DNA from: Saccharibacillus deserti
GTDB taxonomy: Bacteria; Bacillota; Bacilli; Paenibacillales; Paenibacillaceae
Reading direction: 5' to 3'
Assembly: GCF_013618475.1 (NCBI RefSeq)
Contig: NZ_JABJVN010000012.1
Location: 43,817 to 107,816, forward strand
DNA length: 64,000 nt
In this document: positions 8,887 through 18,892 of the stretch, piece by piece
How positions within the stretch are numbered: the stretch's first letter is position 1
Layout of the letters: each line of letters starts with the position of its first letter
Translations under genes and position numbers: made by a program
Notes under the pieces: generated by a model
The model's database searches: none
Told to the model about the DNA's origin: nothing
What the model saw: only the letters and a program-made list of their open reading frames with translations

Positions 8887-9825
8887 ATGGTCAAAGCAAA
8901 CGGGAATAAGGCATTCATGCCGCTTTACGAAGCGCTGGCGAGCGAAGTCAGGTGGAAGATCATGAGCCTGCTGGCGGAAGGCGAGCTCAATGTCAAAGAC
9001 TTGGCGGCGAAGCTGAAGCTGAGCCCGTCTATCGTCACCCTGCATATCCGCAAGCTTGAAGAAGCCGATCTGATCGGCAGCCGACGGACGAGAAGGAATG
9101 GAGGCACCCACAAACTGTGTTTTCTCAAGCAGCGGAAAATCGAGATCGAGCTGCCATCCAGGCGGGAAGAACCGAAGATCCGGGAACAGTCGATTGCGAT
9201 CGGCCATTATACGGCTTTCGATATCTATCCGACCTGCGGCCTCGGCACCCCGGAGAAAGAGATCGGCGTATGGGACGATCCCCGCTACTTTCTCGATCCG
9301 GAACGGGTACAGGCCGCCATTTTGTGGTTTGGACACGGTTTTGTAGAGTACAAGACGCCCAATTATCTGCTTCCGGAGCAGCAGGCGGCCGCTATCGAAA
9401 TTTCCGTGGAATTGGCTTCCGAAGCGCCGGGACTGCGGGACGACTGGCCTTCGGATATCGGATTTGTTTTTAACGGTATCGATCTCGGCACCTGGACCAG
9501 TCCGGCCGATTTCGGGCGAGCCGCACGCGGCAAATATACGCCTTCGTGGTGGCATCGCAACGTCAATCAGTACGGGCTGCTCAAAACGATCCGGATCGAT
9601 GCCCAAGGGACGTTTATCGACGGAGAACGGATATCGGCTTCGACGATCGGAGAGCTGCGGCTGGACGAACCTTTTTGGACGCTTCGGTTCCGGGTCGACG
9701 AGCGGTCGGAGAACGTAGGCGGTCTGACTCTGTACGGAGCGGGCTTTGGCAATCATGACCAGGATATCGTGATTCGGGTGCATATCGACGACAGTCAAAC
9801 GGAAGGGGGAAAACGAAACGAATAA
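8887..9825 (+). CDS. ArsR-family winged-helix regulator with large C-terminal domain
   Basis: The first 90 residues form an ArsR-type winged helix (YEALASEVRWKIMSLLAEGE, then KLSPSIVTLHIRKLEEADL as recognition helix). A roughly 220-residue C-terminal domain follows that is rich in aromatic residues and resembles no small ArsR metal sensor. No Cys metal motif (ELCVCD type) is seen. GGAGGGAG before the ATG at 8887 supports this start; an upstream in-frame ATG at 8842 is less likely. Divergence from GH43 and the end abutting an acetyl-esterase pseudogene suggest it senses a xylan-derived ligand; that is inference. Its TAA stop overlaps the decayed start of the next gene. Confidence 0.78.
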   Translation: MVKANGNKAFMPLYEALASEVRWKIMSLLAEGELNVKDLAAKLKLSPSIVTLHIRKLEEADLIGSRRTRRNGGTHKLCFLKQRKIEIELPSRREEPKIREQSIAIGHYTAFDIYPTCGLGTPEKEIGVWDDPRYFLDPERVQAAILWFGHGFVEYKTPNYLLPEQQAAAIEISVELASEAPGLRDDWPSDIGFVFNGIDLGTWTSPADFGRAARGKYTPSWWHRNVNQYGLLKTIRIDAQGTFIDGERISASTIGELRLDEPFWTLRFRVDERSENVGGLTLYGAGFGNHDQDIVIRVHIDDSQTEGGKRNE

Positions 9826-10752
9826 GAATCTTTCGGGCAGCGGGAGCACCGGTCAAAAAAATCGGCCGGACTCACGCGCATAACGGTGCATTGTGGCTCG
9901 CTTTGTCGGGCAGCGGCGCTGCATTTGCGTTTTACGGCAAAAAAGCGGAGGTCACGTTAAAAGGCGACAGCACCGCGCAGGGCACCGGGAATTTTGCCCG
10001 CTTCGGTATCGACGTCAACGGCGTACGGGTCATCGATGACCGAATGGACCAAAGCCGCAAAACCTATACCGTATTCGACAGCCGCACCGACGAACAAGTG
10101 ACGGTCCGGATCGTCAAACTGTCGGAAGCGGCCAGGTGGACGGTAGGGATCGAAGCGATCGGTGTCGAAGCCGAGGAAGGTATCCGGCCGACTCCGGATA
10201 AACGGCGCAAAATCGAGTTTATCGGCGATTCCATTACGTGCGGATAGGGGATCGTTTCCGGGTATACGGAGAACGTTGCCAAGCTGCTCACCCATTTGAT
10301 TCCGGATTATTACGGAAAATGGGCCAAATCCGAAGGCAGACCGGAAGGGGAATTGGAACCTTTGACGATCGATTGGGATTTTGCGCAGTTTGTTCCCGAT
10401 CTCATCGTCGTGAACCTGGGAACGAATGACGATTCGTACACCGGGGACGAGGCCGACAGACAAGCGGAGTTTGGCCGGCAGTATGTACGGTTTCTGGAGC
10501 AGGTGCGAAGCCGAAGCGCCCAATCCGACATCCTCTGCACGCTCGGCATTAGGGGTGACCGGTTGTATCCCCATATCGAACAGGCAGTTCACCGCTACAA
10601 GGAACAAACCGGCGATGCCCGCGTATTCCTGATGAAACTCGATGTGCAGCAGGCCCAAGACGGATCGGCTTCCGGCGGTCATCCTTCCCGGAAGACCCAT
10701 GCGCGGGCCGCAGAGACCTTGATTCGGACATCGAAAGATTATGGAGTTGAAA
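9822..10752 (+). pseudogene. Decayed CE2-type SGNH acetyl (xylan) esterase
   Basis: The frame reads as an SGNH/GDSL carbohydrate esterase with an N-terminal jelly-roll (FYGKKAEVTLKGD, then RFGIDVNGVRV), the catalytic block KIEFIGDSITCG, then GYTENVAKLLTHLIPDYY, VNLGTNDD, and the His block GGHPSRKTHARAA. Three or four lesions are visible. The expected start codon at 9822 reads ATA. A TAG follows GDSITCG at 10245-10247. The roughly 40 residues that normally lie between SITCGYG and GIVSGYTEN are missing, and the frame continues in phase. The natural stop is also absent, the frame running on through terminator hairpins. The gene is not functional as written. It belonged to the hemicellulose cluster as a deacetylase. 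Confidence 0.82.
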
Positions 10753-10856
10753 AAAAGAGCGCCCCTTCTTGGCGCAAGACCCGGGACGGTTACCAGCGCT
10801 TTGACGGCCCGCAGGGGTATGGCACGATCCAGCAAAGCCAGCAGGGCGGAAGTCAG

Positions 10857-10902
10857 AAAGGCGACGGTCGGGTTCACGATAATGAACCTGACCGTCGCCT
10901 TT
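10857..10902 (+). terminator. Large hairpin terminator
   Basis: Left arm AAAGGCGACGGTC-G-GGTTCA, loop cgataa, right arm TGAACC-T-GACCGTCGCCTTT, about 20 pairs with one G-U, followed by TTTT. It probably ends the transcript of the ArsR/esterase unit. A weaker hairpin GCGCC/GGCGC with an A-run on its left (10751-10775) points the other way. Confidence 0.85.
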
Positions 10903-10904
10903 TT

Positions 10905-11145
10905 GCCGTGTCCGATCGCGTAATCCCCTCCTTTGAATCCCTCCAGGCAAGCACCGGCTCGCCGGTCTGGATGATAAGCGATCGGCGCCGAGGGGGGACG
11001 AAGGCATGGCGGCCGCCTGCTGAGCCAAAACGTTCTTTTTGCAAAAATGGCTATACAAAAAGAACTTAATGAACTAATATGAACCTATATAAACGTTTGT
11101 TTATGCCCGAATCTTACAGAACTTCAACCCGAAAGGATGAATATC
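10905..11145. promoter_or_regulatory. kduI upstream region with two dyads
   Basis: No gene is seen. An inverted repeat GTTCTTTTTG / CAAAAAGAAC spans 11032-11065 (10-bp arms, 14-nt loop). Farther down, TATAAACGTTTGTT contains the palindrome AAACGTTT at 11091-11098, close to the operator shape of LacI-family regulators such as KdgR. These are candidate control sites for the uronate operon; the regulator is not identified. Confidence 0.45.
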
Positions 11146-11979
11146 GTGGAAAATCGCTATGCTTCCCACCCGAATGAAGTCAAGACTTTCGATACGACCC
11201 GTCTGCGGGAAGAATTCCTGATCGAAACCCTGTTTGCGCCGGACCGCCTTGTAACCGTTTACTCCCATGTGGACCGTTACATCGTCGGCTCCGCCGTACC
11301 CGTATCCGGAGAAATCAAGCTGGAAGCGGATTTCAAGCAGATCGGCGCGGATTATTTCCTGGAACGCCGCGAAGTCGGCATCATTAACGTCGGAGGCGGG
11401 GGTTCCGTAACGGCGGACGGCGAGACATTCGAAGTCGGCAAAAACGAATGTTTGTACATCGGCCTCGGAGTCAAGGATGTCATCTTCCGCAGCGCGGACG
11501 GCGGCAGCCCTGCCAAGTTCTACCTGGTGTCCACGCCGGCCCACCAAGCCTATCCGACCCGCAAAGCCGGCCAGGGTGAAGCGATTCAGGCGCATCTGGG
11601 CAGTATCGACAGCTCGAACGAGCGGACGATCAACAAATACATTCTGCCGGGCGGAATCGAGAGCTGCCAGCTTGTCATGGGTATCACGGAGCTTGAGCCG
11701 GGCAACATGTGGAATACGATGCCGTGCCATACGCACAACCGCCGCTCCGAAGTATACCTGTATTTCAATATGCCGGAAGACGCCGCGGTATTCCACTTGA
11801 TGGGAGAACCGGAAGAGACCCGTCACCTGGTCGTGCGCAACGAACAGGCGGTCATTTCTCCAAGCTGGTCGATTCACAGCGGCGTCGGCACGAACAATTA
11901 TACGTTCTGCTGGGCCATGGGCGGCGAGAACCAGCTGTTCGACGATATGGACGCGGTGAATATGAAAGACTTAAAATAG
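11146..11979 (+). CDS. kduI: 5-dehydro-4-deoxy-D-glucuronate isomerase
   Basis: KduI converts 4-deoxy-L-threo-5-hexosulose uronate, released from pectin or glycosaminoglycan cleavage, to 3-deoxy-D-glycero-2,5-hexodiulosonate. The protein shows the family N-terminus ENRYASHPNEVKTFDTTRLREEFL and the cupin metal-binding stretch NTMPCHTHNRRSEVYLYF. It is 277 residues, as usual. An ATG lies at 11137 but it is fused to the AAAGG ribosome binding site. The GTG at 11146, with 8-nt spacing, gives the normal N-terminus and is preferred. First gene of a five-gene uronate operon. Confidence 0.93.
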   Translation: MENRYASHPNEVKTFDTTRLREEFLIETLFAPDRLVTVYSHVDRYIVGSAVPVSGEIKLEADFKQIGADYFLERREVGIINVGGGGSVTADGETFEVGKNECLYIGLGVKDVIFRSADGGSPAKFYLVSTPAHQAYPTRKAGQGEAIQAHLGSIDSSNERTINKYILPGGIESCQLVMGITELEPGNMWNTMPCHTHNRRSEVYLYFNMPEDAAVFHLMGEPEETRHLVVRNEQAVISPSWSIHSGVGTNNYTFCWAMGGENQLFDDMDAVNMKDLK

Positions 11980-12009
11980 ATCCTAACCACTTTTTACGGA
12001 ATAGGAGCT

Positions 12010-12792
12010 ATGCCAGACATGAACGCACTCAAACGGCACGAGAAGATTATGGAAATTCTGATTGAGCGGCAGGAGGTCGGAGTGGGCGAACTGAGTTCGC
12101 TGCTGGATGTGACCGGCAAGACGATTCGGGAAGATCTGGCGCGGCTTGAGGAAAAAGGACTGCTTATGCGTGTGCACGGCGGTGCGATGCTGGCCCAGAA
12201 CGATCAGTTCGGCATTTTGTCGTCCAAAGGAACAGGGGATAAACATGCCGCGGAAAAAGCGGAAATCGCCGCGCGTGCGCTGCTTTATATCGAACCCGGC
12301 GATATCATCGCCCTGGACGGAGGCGGCACGACGCTCGAAATGGCCCGTCAACTCGACAATGTTCCGCTGACCGTGATTACGAATGACCTGTTTATACTCA
12401 GCGAACTGGCGCGCAAGGATAAGATCCGTTTGGTCGTACCGGGCGGGGAGCGCGTGCGCAACGTGCTGATCGGTCCGGGCAGCGCGGAGTTCGTCGAAGG
12501 ACTGAATATCAGCAAAGCGTTCCTATCGGCAACGGCTCTGCATGCGGAACTCGGCGCTTCGATCTACACGGGCGATCTGGTGCCGTACAAGAAAGCTCTC
12601 GTCCGGACGGCCCGCCGGGTATACGGAGTGGTTGAACACCAGAAATTCGGACAGTTCGCGCTCTGGACGTTCGCGGAATGCCGGGAGCTGGACGTGATTA
12701 TTACCGACAGCAAGCTGGACGAGGCACAAAAAGCTATATTTGCGCAAAAGAATATCACGCTGGACGACGGAAGCGGCGAACGGAAGATTTAG
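12010..12792 (+). CDS. DeoR-family transcriptional regulator
   Basis: A 260-residue DeoR repressor. The N-terminal helix-turn-helix is RHEKIMEILIERQEVGVGELSSLLDVTGKTIREDLARLEEKGLL. The C-terminal sugar-phosphate-sensing DeoRC domain contains ALDGGGTTLEMARQL. Within the kduI-kduD operon it most likely regulates uronate degradation in response to a pathway phosphate such as KDG-6-P (inference). The start is ambiguous: AGGAG lies only 2 nt before the ATG at 12010 and 11 nt before an in-frame ATG at 12019. Confidence 0.85.
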   Translation: MPDMNALKRHEKIMEILIERQEVGVGELSSLLDVTGKTIREDLARLEEKGLLMRVHGGAMLAQNDQFGILSSKGTGDKHAAEKAEIAARALLYIEPGDIIALDGGGTTLEMARQLDNVPLTVITNDLFILSELARKDKIRLVVPGGERVRNVLIGPGSAEFVEGLNISKAFLSATALHAELGASIYTGDLVPYKKALVRTARRVYGVVEHQKFGQFALWTFAECRELDVIITDSKLDEAQKAIFAQKNITLDDGSGERKI

Positions 12793-12838
12793 GCCGGATG
12801 GCTTCGGACGGCCCGGCGACATTTTGGGAGGAAAAAAG

Positions 12839-13591
12839 ATGGGCGTATTCGATCTGAACGGTAAAGTGGCATTGGTAACGGGAGCAAGCGGAGGACTCGG
12901 TCAGGGGATGGCGCTTGCGCTGGCGGAAGCGGGAGCGGATATTCTGGCGGTCTCCTACTCCTCGTCTTCCGACACGGTAGACAAGGTGAAAGCGCTCGGA
13001 CGCCAGGCTTACGAGATCCAGGCCGATCTGAGCAAAAAGGAAGAGCTGGAAGGCGTAGTCGCACGCTGCCTGGAACTTGCGGGCCATATCGATATTCTGA
13101 TCAACAATGCGGGCATTATCCGGCGTACGCCGATCTCCCGGCACAGCTGGGAAGATTTCGACGATGTGCTGGATATCAACCTGAAGACGGTCTTTTACCT
13201 GACGCAGTTGGTCGGCAACCACATGGTCGAACGCGGCAGCGGCAAAGTGATCAACATTGCTTCCATGCTGTCTTTCCAGGGCGGAATCAATGTTCCCGGG
13301 TACACGGCGAGCAAACACGGCGTCGCGGGTCTGACCAAAGCGTTCGCGAACGAATGGGCATCCAAAGGCGTGCAGGTCAACGCGATCGCGCCGGGCTACA
13401 TGTCGACCGACAATACGGCACCGATCCGCGAAGACAAAGATCGGACAGATTCGATCACGGTACGTATTCCGGCTGCGCGCTGGGGAACGGGCGAAGATGT
13501 AGGCGGTCCGGCCGTGTTCCTGGCTTCGGCGGCGGCCAATTACGTGAACGGCCACGTCCTCTGCGTAGACGGAGGCTGGATGATCCGTTAG
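12839..13591 (+). CDS. kduD: 2-dehydro-3-deoxy-D-gluconate 5-dehydrogenase
   Basis: A 250-residue classical short-chain dehydrogenase. It has the Rossmann motif TGASGGLGQG, then NNAGIIRR, the catalytic Ser in INIASM and Y155-x3-K159 in GYTASKHG. The family normally reduces or oxidises the KduI product to 2-keto-3-deoxygluconate with NAD(H). The start ATG has GGGAGG 8 nt upstream; the frame extends upstream without a better start. The RTPISRHSWEDFDDVLDINLKTVF stretch and pairing with kduI support KduD over a generic SDR. Confidence 0.92.
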   Translation: MGVFDLNGKVALVTGASGGLGQGMALALAEAGADILAVSYSSSSDTVDKVKALGRQAYEIQADLSKKEELEGVVARCLELAGHIDILINNAGIIRRTPISRHSWEDFDDVLDINLKTVFYLTQLVGNHMVERGSGKVINIASMLSFQGGINVPGYTASKHGVAGLTKAFANEWASKGVQVNAIAPGYMSTDNTAPIREDKDRTDSITVRIPAARWGTGEDVGGPAVFLASAAANYVNGHVLCVDGGWMIR

Positions 13592-13749
13592 GCCGGCGTA
13601 CCCAACCGGAGGGAAGACTTCGTCAGACGTTGGCAGAACAGGCAGAGCGGTTTCCGAAGCGGGCGGCAGAGGAGCAAGGCGGGAAAAGAACCTGTCGGCC
13701 CCCTGCCGTTTTTTACTTCTCGGGCCGTACAACAAAGGAGGAACTGCAG

Positions 13750-14610
13750 ATGAAACTCGGTATTCTGGCACATACCTACGGCAAACTTCCGGCAGCGGAA
13801 CTGGCCCGCAAAGTGGCGGAGGAAGGCTTCGCTTCCGTCCAGCTGGCCCTCCTCAAAGCGATCGGGGATATCGACTGCTCGCCCGGCCGGCTGAGCCCGG
13901 GACTGGCCAACCATATTGCCGAAACGTTCGACCGGGAAGGCGTGCGTATCGCGGTGCTCGGCTGTTATATCGATCCCGTCCATCCCGATCCGGATGTCCG
14001 TCGATCCGAAATCGTCCGCTTCAAGGAACATTTGCGCCTGGCCCGGGATTTCGGCTGCGGAATGGTCGCGACGGAGACGGGTTCTATCCGGACTTACGCC
14101 GAATCGCATCCGTCGAATTTTGAAGAACAAGGTTGGAGCGTACTGCGGCAGACCGTGTCCGAACTGGCCGAAGAAGCGGAGAAGTGGGGCGCGAAGCTGG
14201 CGATGGAGCCGGTTGCCGGGCATACGCTGCATTCGCTCGGCCATTTCCGGCGGCTGCTTGAAGAAGTGCCGTCTTCGACGATCGGTCTGCTGTTCGATGC
14301 CTGCAATCTGCTGAACGAAGAAAGACTGTCCAAGCAGGACGAGTTGATCCGCGAAGCTTTCGATACGCTGGCCGACCGTATGGTGCTGATTCATGCCAAG
14401 GATCTGGACTTTGGCGAAGGCGGACATTTTGCGGGCAGCGGACGCCCGAGACTGGACCGGCCGATCGGCGGAGGACTGCTGAACAAGGAGCTGCTCTACC
14501 GTCTCCTCAAGGCACACAAGCCGCATATCGATATCTCGCTTGAAGGCGTTACGGCTTCGGAAGCGAAGCCGGCGGCCGATACGCTTCGGCGCCTGTACGC
14601 GGAAGCTTGA
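13750..14610 (+). CDS. Sugar phosphate isomerase/epimerase family (TIM barrel)
   Basis: A 286-residue protein of the AP-endonuclease-2-like TIM-barrel fold used by xylose-isomerase-like sugar epimerases. It starts MKLGILAHTYGKLPAAELA after a strong AAAGGAGG. Likely metal ligands fall in MVATETGS, KLAMEPVAGH, LLFDACNL and VLIHAKDLDF. Its place between kduD and another SDR suggests it isomerises a keto-uronate or keto-sugar feeding the same pathway, but the substrate cannot be read from sequence. Confidence 0.8.
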   Translation: MKLGILAHTYGKLPAAELARKVAEEGFASVQLALLKAIGDIDCSPGRLSPGLANHIAETFDREGVRIAVLGCYIDPVHPDPDVRRSEIVRFKEHLRLARDFGCGMVATETGSIRTYAESHPSNFEEQGWSVLRQTVSELAEEAEKWGAKLAMEPVAGHTLHSLGHFRRLLEEVPSSTIGLLFDACNLLNEERLSKQDELIREAFDTLADRMVLIHAKDLDFGEGGHFAGSGRPRLDRPIGGGLLNKELLYRLLKAHKPHIDISLEGVTASEAKPAADTLRRLYAEA

Positions 14611-14722
14611 ACAAACGGGAAGCAGGGCGATCAATGAGCAGAAGAGCGCTTATTTGCGATGTAGTCCGGGTAATGGGGCGTGAGACACAAACCCCATACT
14701 GCGGCAAAAGGAGCGAATGCAA

Positions 14723-15550
14723 ATGAGCCATCTCAAGCAGGAGTCGGAACAACTTCCAGTGGCATTGGTAACGGGCGGAGCCAAAGGCATCGGCAGAGGG
14801 ATCTGCCATGTGCTGGCCCAGAAAGGCTACCGACTTGCGCTGACTTATCATTCGGATTCGGATGATGCGGAAGGAATTGCGAAAGAACTCAAGCATATCT
14901 ACGGGGCCGAACCTTTTGCGCTGCAAAGCGATTTGACGCAGCCGGGCGAAGCAAAGAAAGTGATCGACGCCGTATTGGGACATTTCGCCCGGATCGACCT
15001 GCTGGTCAACAATGCGGGCCAGAGCACCATGAAGCCGCTGACGGAGCTGGAAGAAGAAGATATCGGCTGGATGATCGCTCTCGATTATACGGCGCCTATC
15101 GTGCTGTCCAAATATGCCGCAAGATCGATGATCGAGCGCGGTATTAGGGGCAGTATCCATTTCATTACTTCGTCCCGCGGCGAGCGCGCTTATCCCGGCG
15201 ACAGTATCTACGGCGGGATGAAGGCTGCGCTGATCCGCTCCTGCGGTTCGCTTGCACTCGAATGGGCCCCGCACGGGATTCGGACGAACTGCGTCGCTCC
15301 CGGAGCTACCGTCAACGACCTGGATCAGGATGCCCGGACGGAGCCGCTGGGACGGAAGATTCCGCTGGGACGCATGGGAACGCCATCGGATATCGGCGAA
15401 GCGATTGCCTGGCTGGCATCCGACAAAGCGGCTTATATTACAGGCATCAATCTGCGGATCGACGGCGGATTGATCCTGCCGGGGATGCCGGAAGATACGT
15501 CGGAAGAAGCCGGTTACGGTTGGGGCTTTGTACATCCCGGAAAAGATTGA
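14723..15550 (+). CDS. SDR-family oxidoreductase (3-ketoacyl-ACP reductase-like)
   Basis: A 275-residue short-chain dehydrogenase with TGGAKGIGRG, NNAGQS, Ser in FITSSRG and Y163-x3-K167 in SIYGGMKAA. An ATG lies at 14717 but is only 3 nt from GGAG; the ATG at 14723 has proper spacing. Such genes are often labelled 3-ketoacyl-ACP reductase. The location at the end of the kdu operon makes a sugar or uronate oxidoreductase more probable. The sequence shares only the fold with the KduD in the same operon. A terminator follows. Confidence 0.82.
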   Translation: MSHLKQESEQLPVALVTGGAKGIGRGICHVLAQKGYRLALTYHSDSDDAEGIAKELKHIYGAEPFALQSDLTQPGEAKKVIDAVLGHFARIDLLVNNAGQSTMKPLTELEEEDIGWMIALDYTAPIVLSKYAARSMIERGIRGSIHFITSSRGERAYPGDSIYGGMKAALIRSCGSLALEWAPHGIRTNCVAPGATVNDLDQDARTEPLGRKIPLGRMGTPSDIGEAIAWLASDKAAYITGINLRIDGGLILPGMPEDTSEEAGYGWGFVHPGKD

Positions 15551-15582
15551 ACAAACGATTATCCGGTCGGAGCAGGATCAAG

Positions 15583-15611
15583 CGGTCTGTGAGCAAACAG
15601 GCCGTTTTTTG
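15583..15611 (+). terminator. Terminator of the kdu operon
   Basis: CGGTCTG-tgagcaaa-CAGGCCG followed by TTTTTT. Confidence 0.85.
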
Positions 15612-17175
<1,564 letters not shown>

Positions 17176-17214
17176 AGCCGCCGCGCAGGCAGCAGCATCC
17201 GATAAACAGCCTTC

Positions 17215-17253
17215 AAGCCGCAGATTCCGCTTACACGGGGTCTGCGGCTTTTT
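17215..17253 (+). terminator. Terminator after metY
   Basis: AAGCCGCAGA...TCTGCGGCTT, 10-bp stem with a 16-nt loop, then TTT. The following 170 bp contain no gene. Confidence 0.85.
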
Positions 17254-17426
17254 GTTGGGAATATTCGGCTGTCACGGCGGGCCGGATCATCAAGCAGGAT
17301 CTGGCGTTTGCGGTCGGGGTCATTTTGCTGCTTATGGCGGGCGGCCTGTGGCTCGACCTTGCGCTGCCGCTTGGGGAAGCACACATTTATTCATTAAATC
17401 TTCATTTTCATGGTGACAAATTCAAC

Positions 17427-17480
17427 TTGACACAATTGATTTAAGACGCCATAATGAGAACTACATTGTAATCATTATAA
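17427..17480 (+). promoter_or_regulatory. Sigma-A promoter and PerR-box operator of trxB
   Basis: TTGACA (17427-17432), 17-nt spacer, CATAAT (17450-17455) form a near-consensus sigma-A promoter. TTGTAATCATTATAA at 17466-17480 differs from the PerR consensus TTATAATNATTATAA at one position and covers the expected start region. Repression by PerR and induction by peroxide is the natural reading; a PerR gene is present at 60370-60795. A Fur or Zur site is the main alternative because the boxes are related. Confidence 0.8.
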
Positions 17481-17514
17481 AATAGGAACGACTGAGAAAG
17501 AGGAGGATCTTCGT

Positions 17515-18468
17515 ATGTATAAATCGATCATTGTCGGTACCGGACCCGCCGGACTGACCGCCGCTATCTATCTGGCCCGTGCCAACATGAGCCCCCTGAT
17601 CATCGAAGGACCGCAGCCGGGCGGACAGCTTACGACGACAACCGAAGTCGAGAACTTCCCGGGCTTCCCGGACGGTATCATGGGCCCCGAGCTGATGGAC
17701 AACATGCGCAAGCAGGCGGAGCGTTTCGGCGCCGAATTCCGTACGGGCTGGGTCGAAAATGTCGATTTGTCGCAGCGTCCTTTCAAGCTTAACGTGGAAG
17801 GCCTGGGGGAACTGGTTACGGAGACGCTTATCATCTCGACCGGCGCAACCGCCAAATATCTCGGCATCCCCGGAGAAGAAGAGAATGTCGGAATGGGCGT
17901 CAGCACCTGCGCCACCTGCGACGGCTTCTTTTTCCGCGGCAAAGAAATCATCGTGGTCGGCGGCGGCGATTCGGCGATCGAAGAAGCGAACTTCCTGACC
18001 CGCTTCGCGACAAAAGTAACGCTGGTTCACCGCAGAGGCGAACTGCGCGCGTCGAAGATCATGCAGGATCGCGCCCGCCAGAATCCGAAGATCGAATGGG
18101 CGCTGGACCGGACACCGCTTGAAGTCGTCAAAGGCGATACCGAATTGAAAGGCCTCCGCGTCCGCAACAACCAAACGGGCGAGGAAGAGCTGATCGAAGC
18201 GAGCGGCGTATTCGTGGCAATCGGTCACCATCCGAACACCGGCTTCCTGGACGGACAGGTCACGACGGACGAGAACGGCTATATCGTCGTGACTCCGGGA
18301 ACGAGCGAAACGAATATTCCGGGTGTATTTGCCTGCGGCGACGTACAGGATACCCGTTACCGTCAAGCGATCACGGCAGCCGGAAGCGGCTGTGCGGCGG
18401 CGATGGACTGCGAACGTTACATCGAAAGCCTGGAGTTTGCCGAAGCTGCGGCCGAAGCGGTACGTTAA
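17515..18468 (+). CDS. trxB: Thioredoxin-disulfide reductase
   Basis: A 317-residue FAD/NADPH enzyme. The N-terminal FAD motif is GTGPAGLTAAIYLARA, the redox-active pair C132-x2-C135 lies in STCATCDGFFF, the NADPH motif is VVGGGDSAIEEA, and the C-terminal FAD contact is GVFACGDVQDTRYRQAITAAGSG. It keeps thioredoxin reduced in the cytoplasm. AGAGGAGG precedes the ATG. It lies next to a glutaredoxin-like gene, and the PerR-type operator fits a thiol-redox stress role. Confidence 0.95.
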   Translation: MYKSIIVGTGPAGLTAAIYLARANMSPLIIEGPQPGGQLTTTTEVENFPGFPDGIMGPELMDNMRKQAERFGAEFRTGWVENVDLSQRPFKLNVEGLGELVTETLIISTGATAKYLGIPGEEENVGMGVSTCATCDGFFFRGKEIIVVGGGDSAIEEANFLTRFATKVTLVHRRGELRASKIMQDRARQNPKIEWALDRTPLEVVKGDTELKGLRVRNNQTGEEELIEASGVFVAIGHHPNTGFLDGQVTTDENGYIVVTPGTSETNIPGVFACGDVQDTRYRQAITAAGSGCAAAMDCERYIESLEFAEAAAEAVR

Positions 18469-18610
18469 GTCCCGAGTAAAGCGAAGCGCCGCTTTTTCCG
18501 AGCCGGGGTATGAAGCCGAGCTTGGTATTGCGGAGCGATCGCGTTACAATAAAACAGACGGATAGTTAAACAAGAACCAATCCAAATCGAGCGAAAAGGT
18601 GGAGAATCCC

Positions 18611-18841
18611 ATGGCAACCGCAATCGTATATACCAAAACAACCTGCCCGCACTGCACACAGGTCAAGACTTATCTGAACGCAAAAGGTGTCGCTTACGAA
18701 GAGCGCAACATCGAACACAGCGACGAGTTTGCCCAGCAGGTATGGGACATGGGTCTGCGCGCCGTGCCCGTTACCGTGATCGGCGACGCCAAGATCGTGG
18801 GTATGAACAAGCTTCAACTGGAAAAAGCGCTGAACGCGTAA
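18611..18841 (+). CDS. Glutaredoxin-like protein
   Basis: A 76-residue protein with a thioredoxin fold: IVYTKTTCPHC (C12-x2-C15), cis-Pro motif RAVPVTVIGD, then IVGMNKLQLEKAL. Length and motifs fit the glutaredoxin/NrdH group. AAAAGGTGGAG precedes the ATG at 18611; a GTG at 18599 is inside that binding site. About 140 bp after trxB, so it could be reduced directly by TrxB as NrdH-type proteins are. Confidence 0.88.
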   Translation: MATAIVYTKTTCPHCTQVKTYLNAKGVAYEERNIEHSDEFAQQVWDMGLRAVPVTVIGDAKIVGMNKLQLEKALNA

Positions 18842-18892
18842 GCTTATGCTTCCGAATGATCGTTTCTTCTGCAAAAAAATGAGCAAAAAGAC

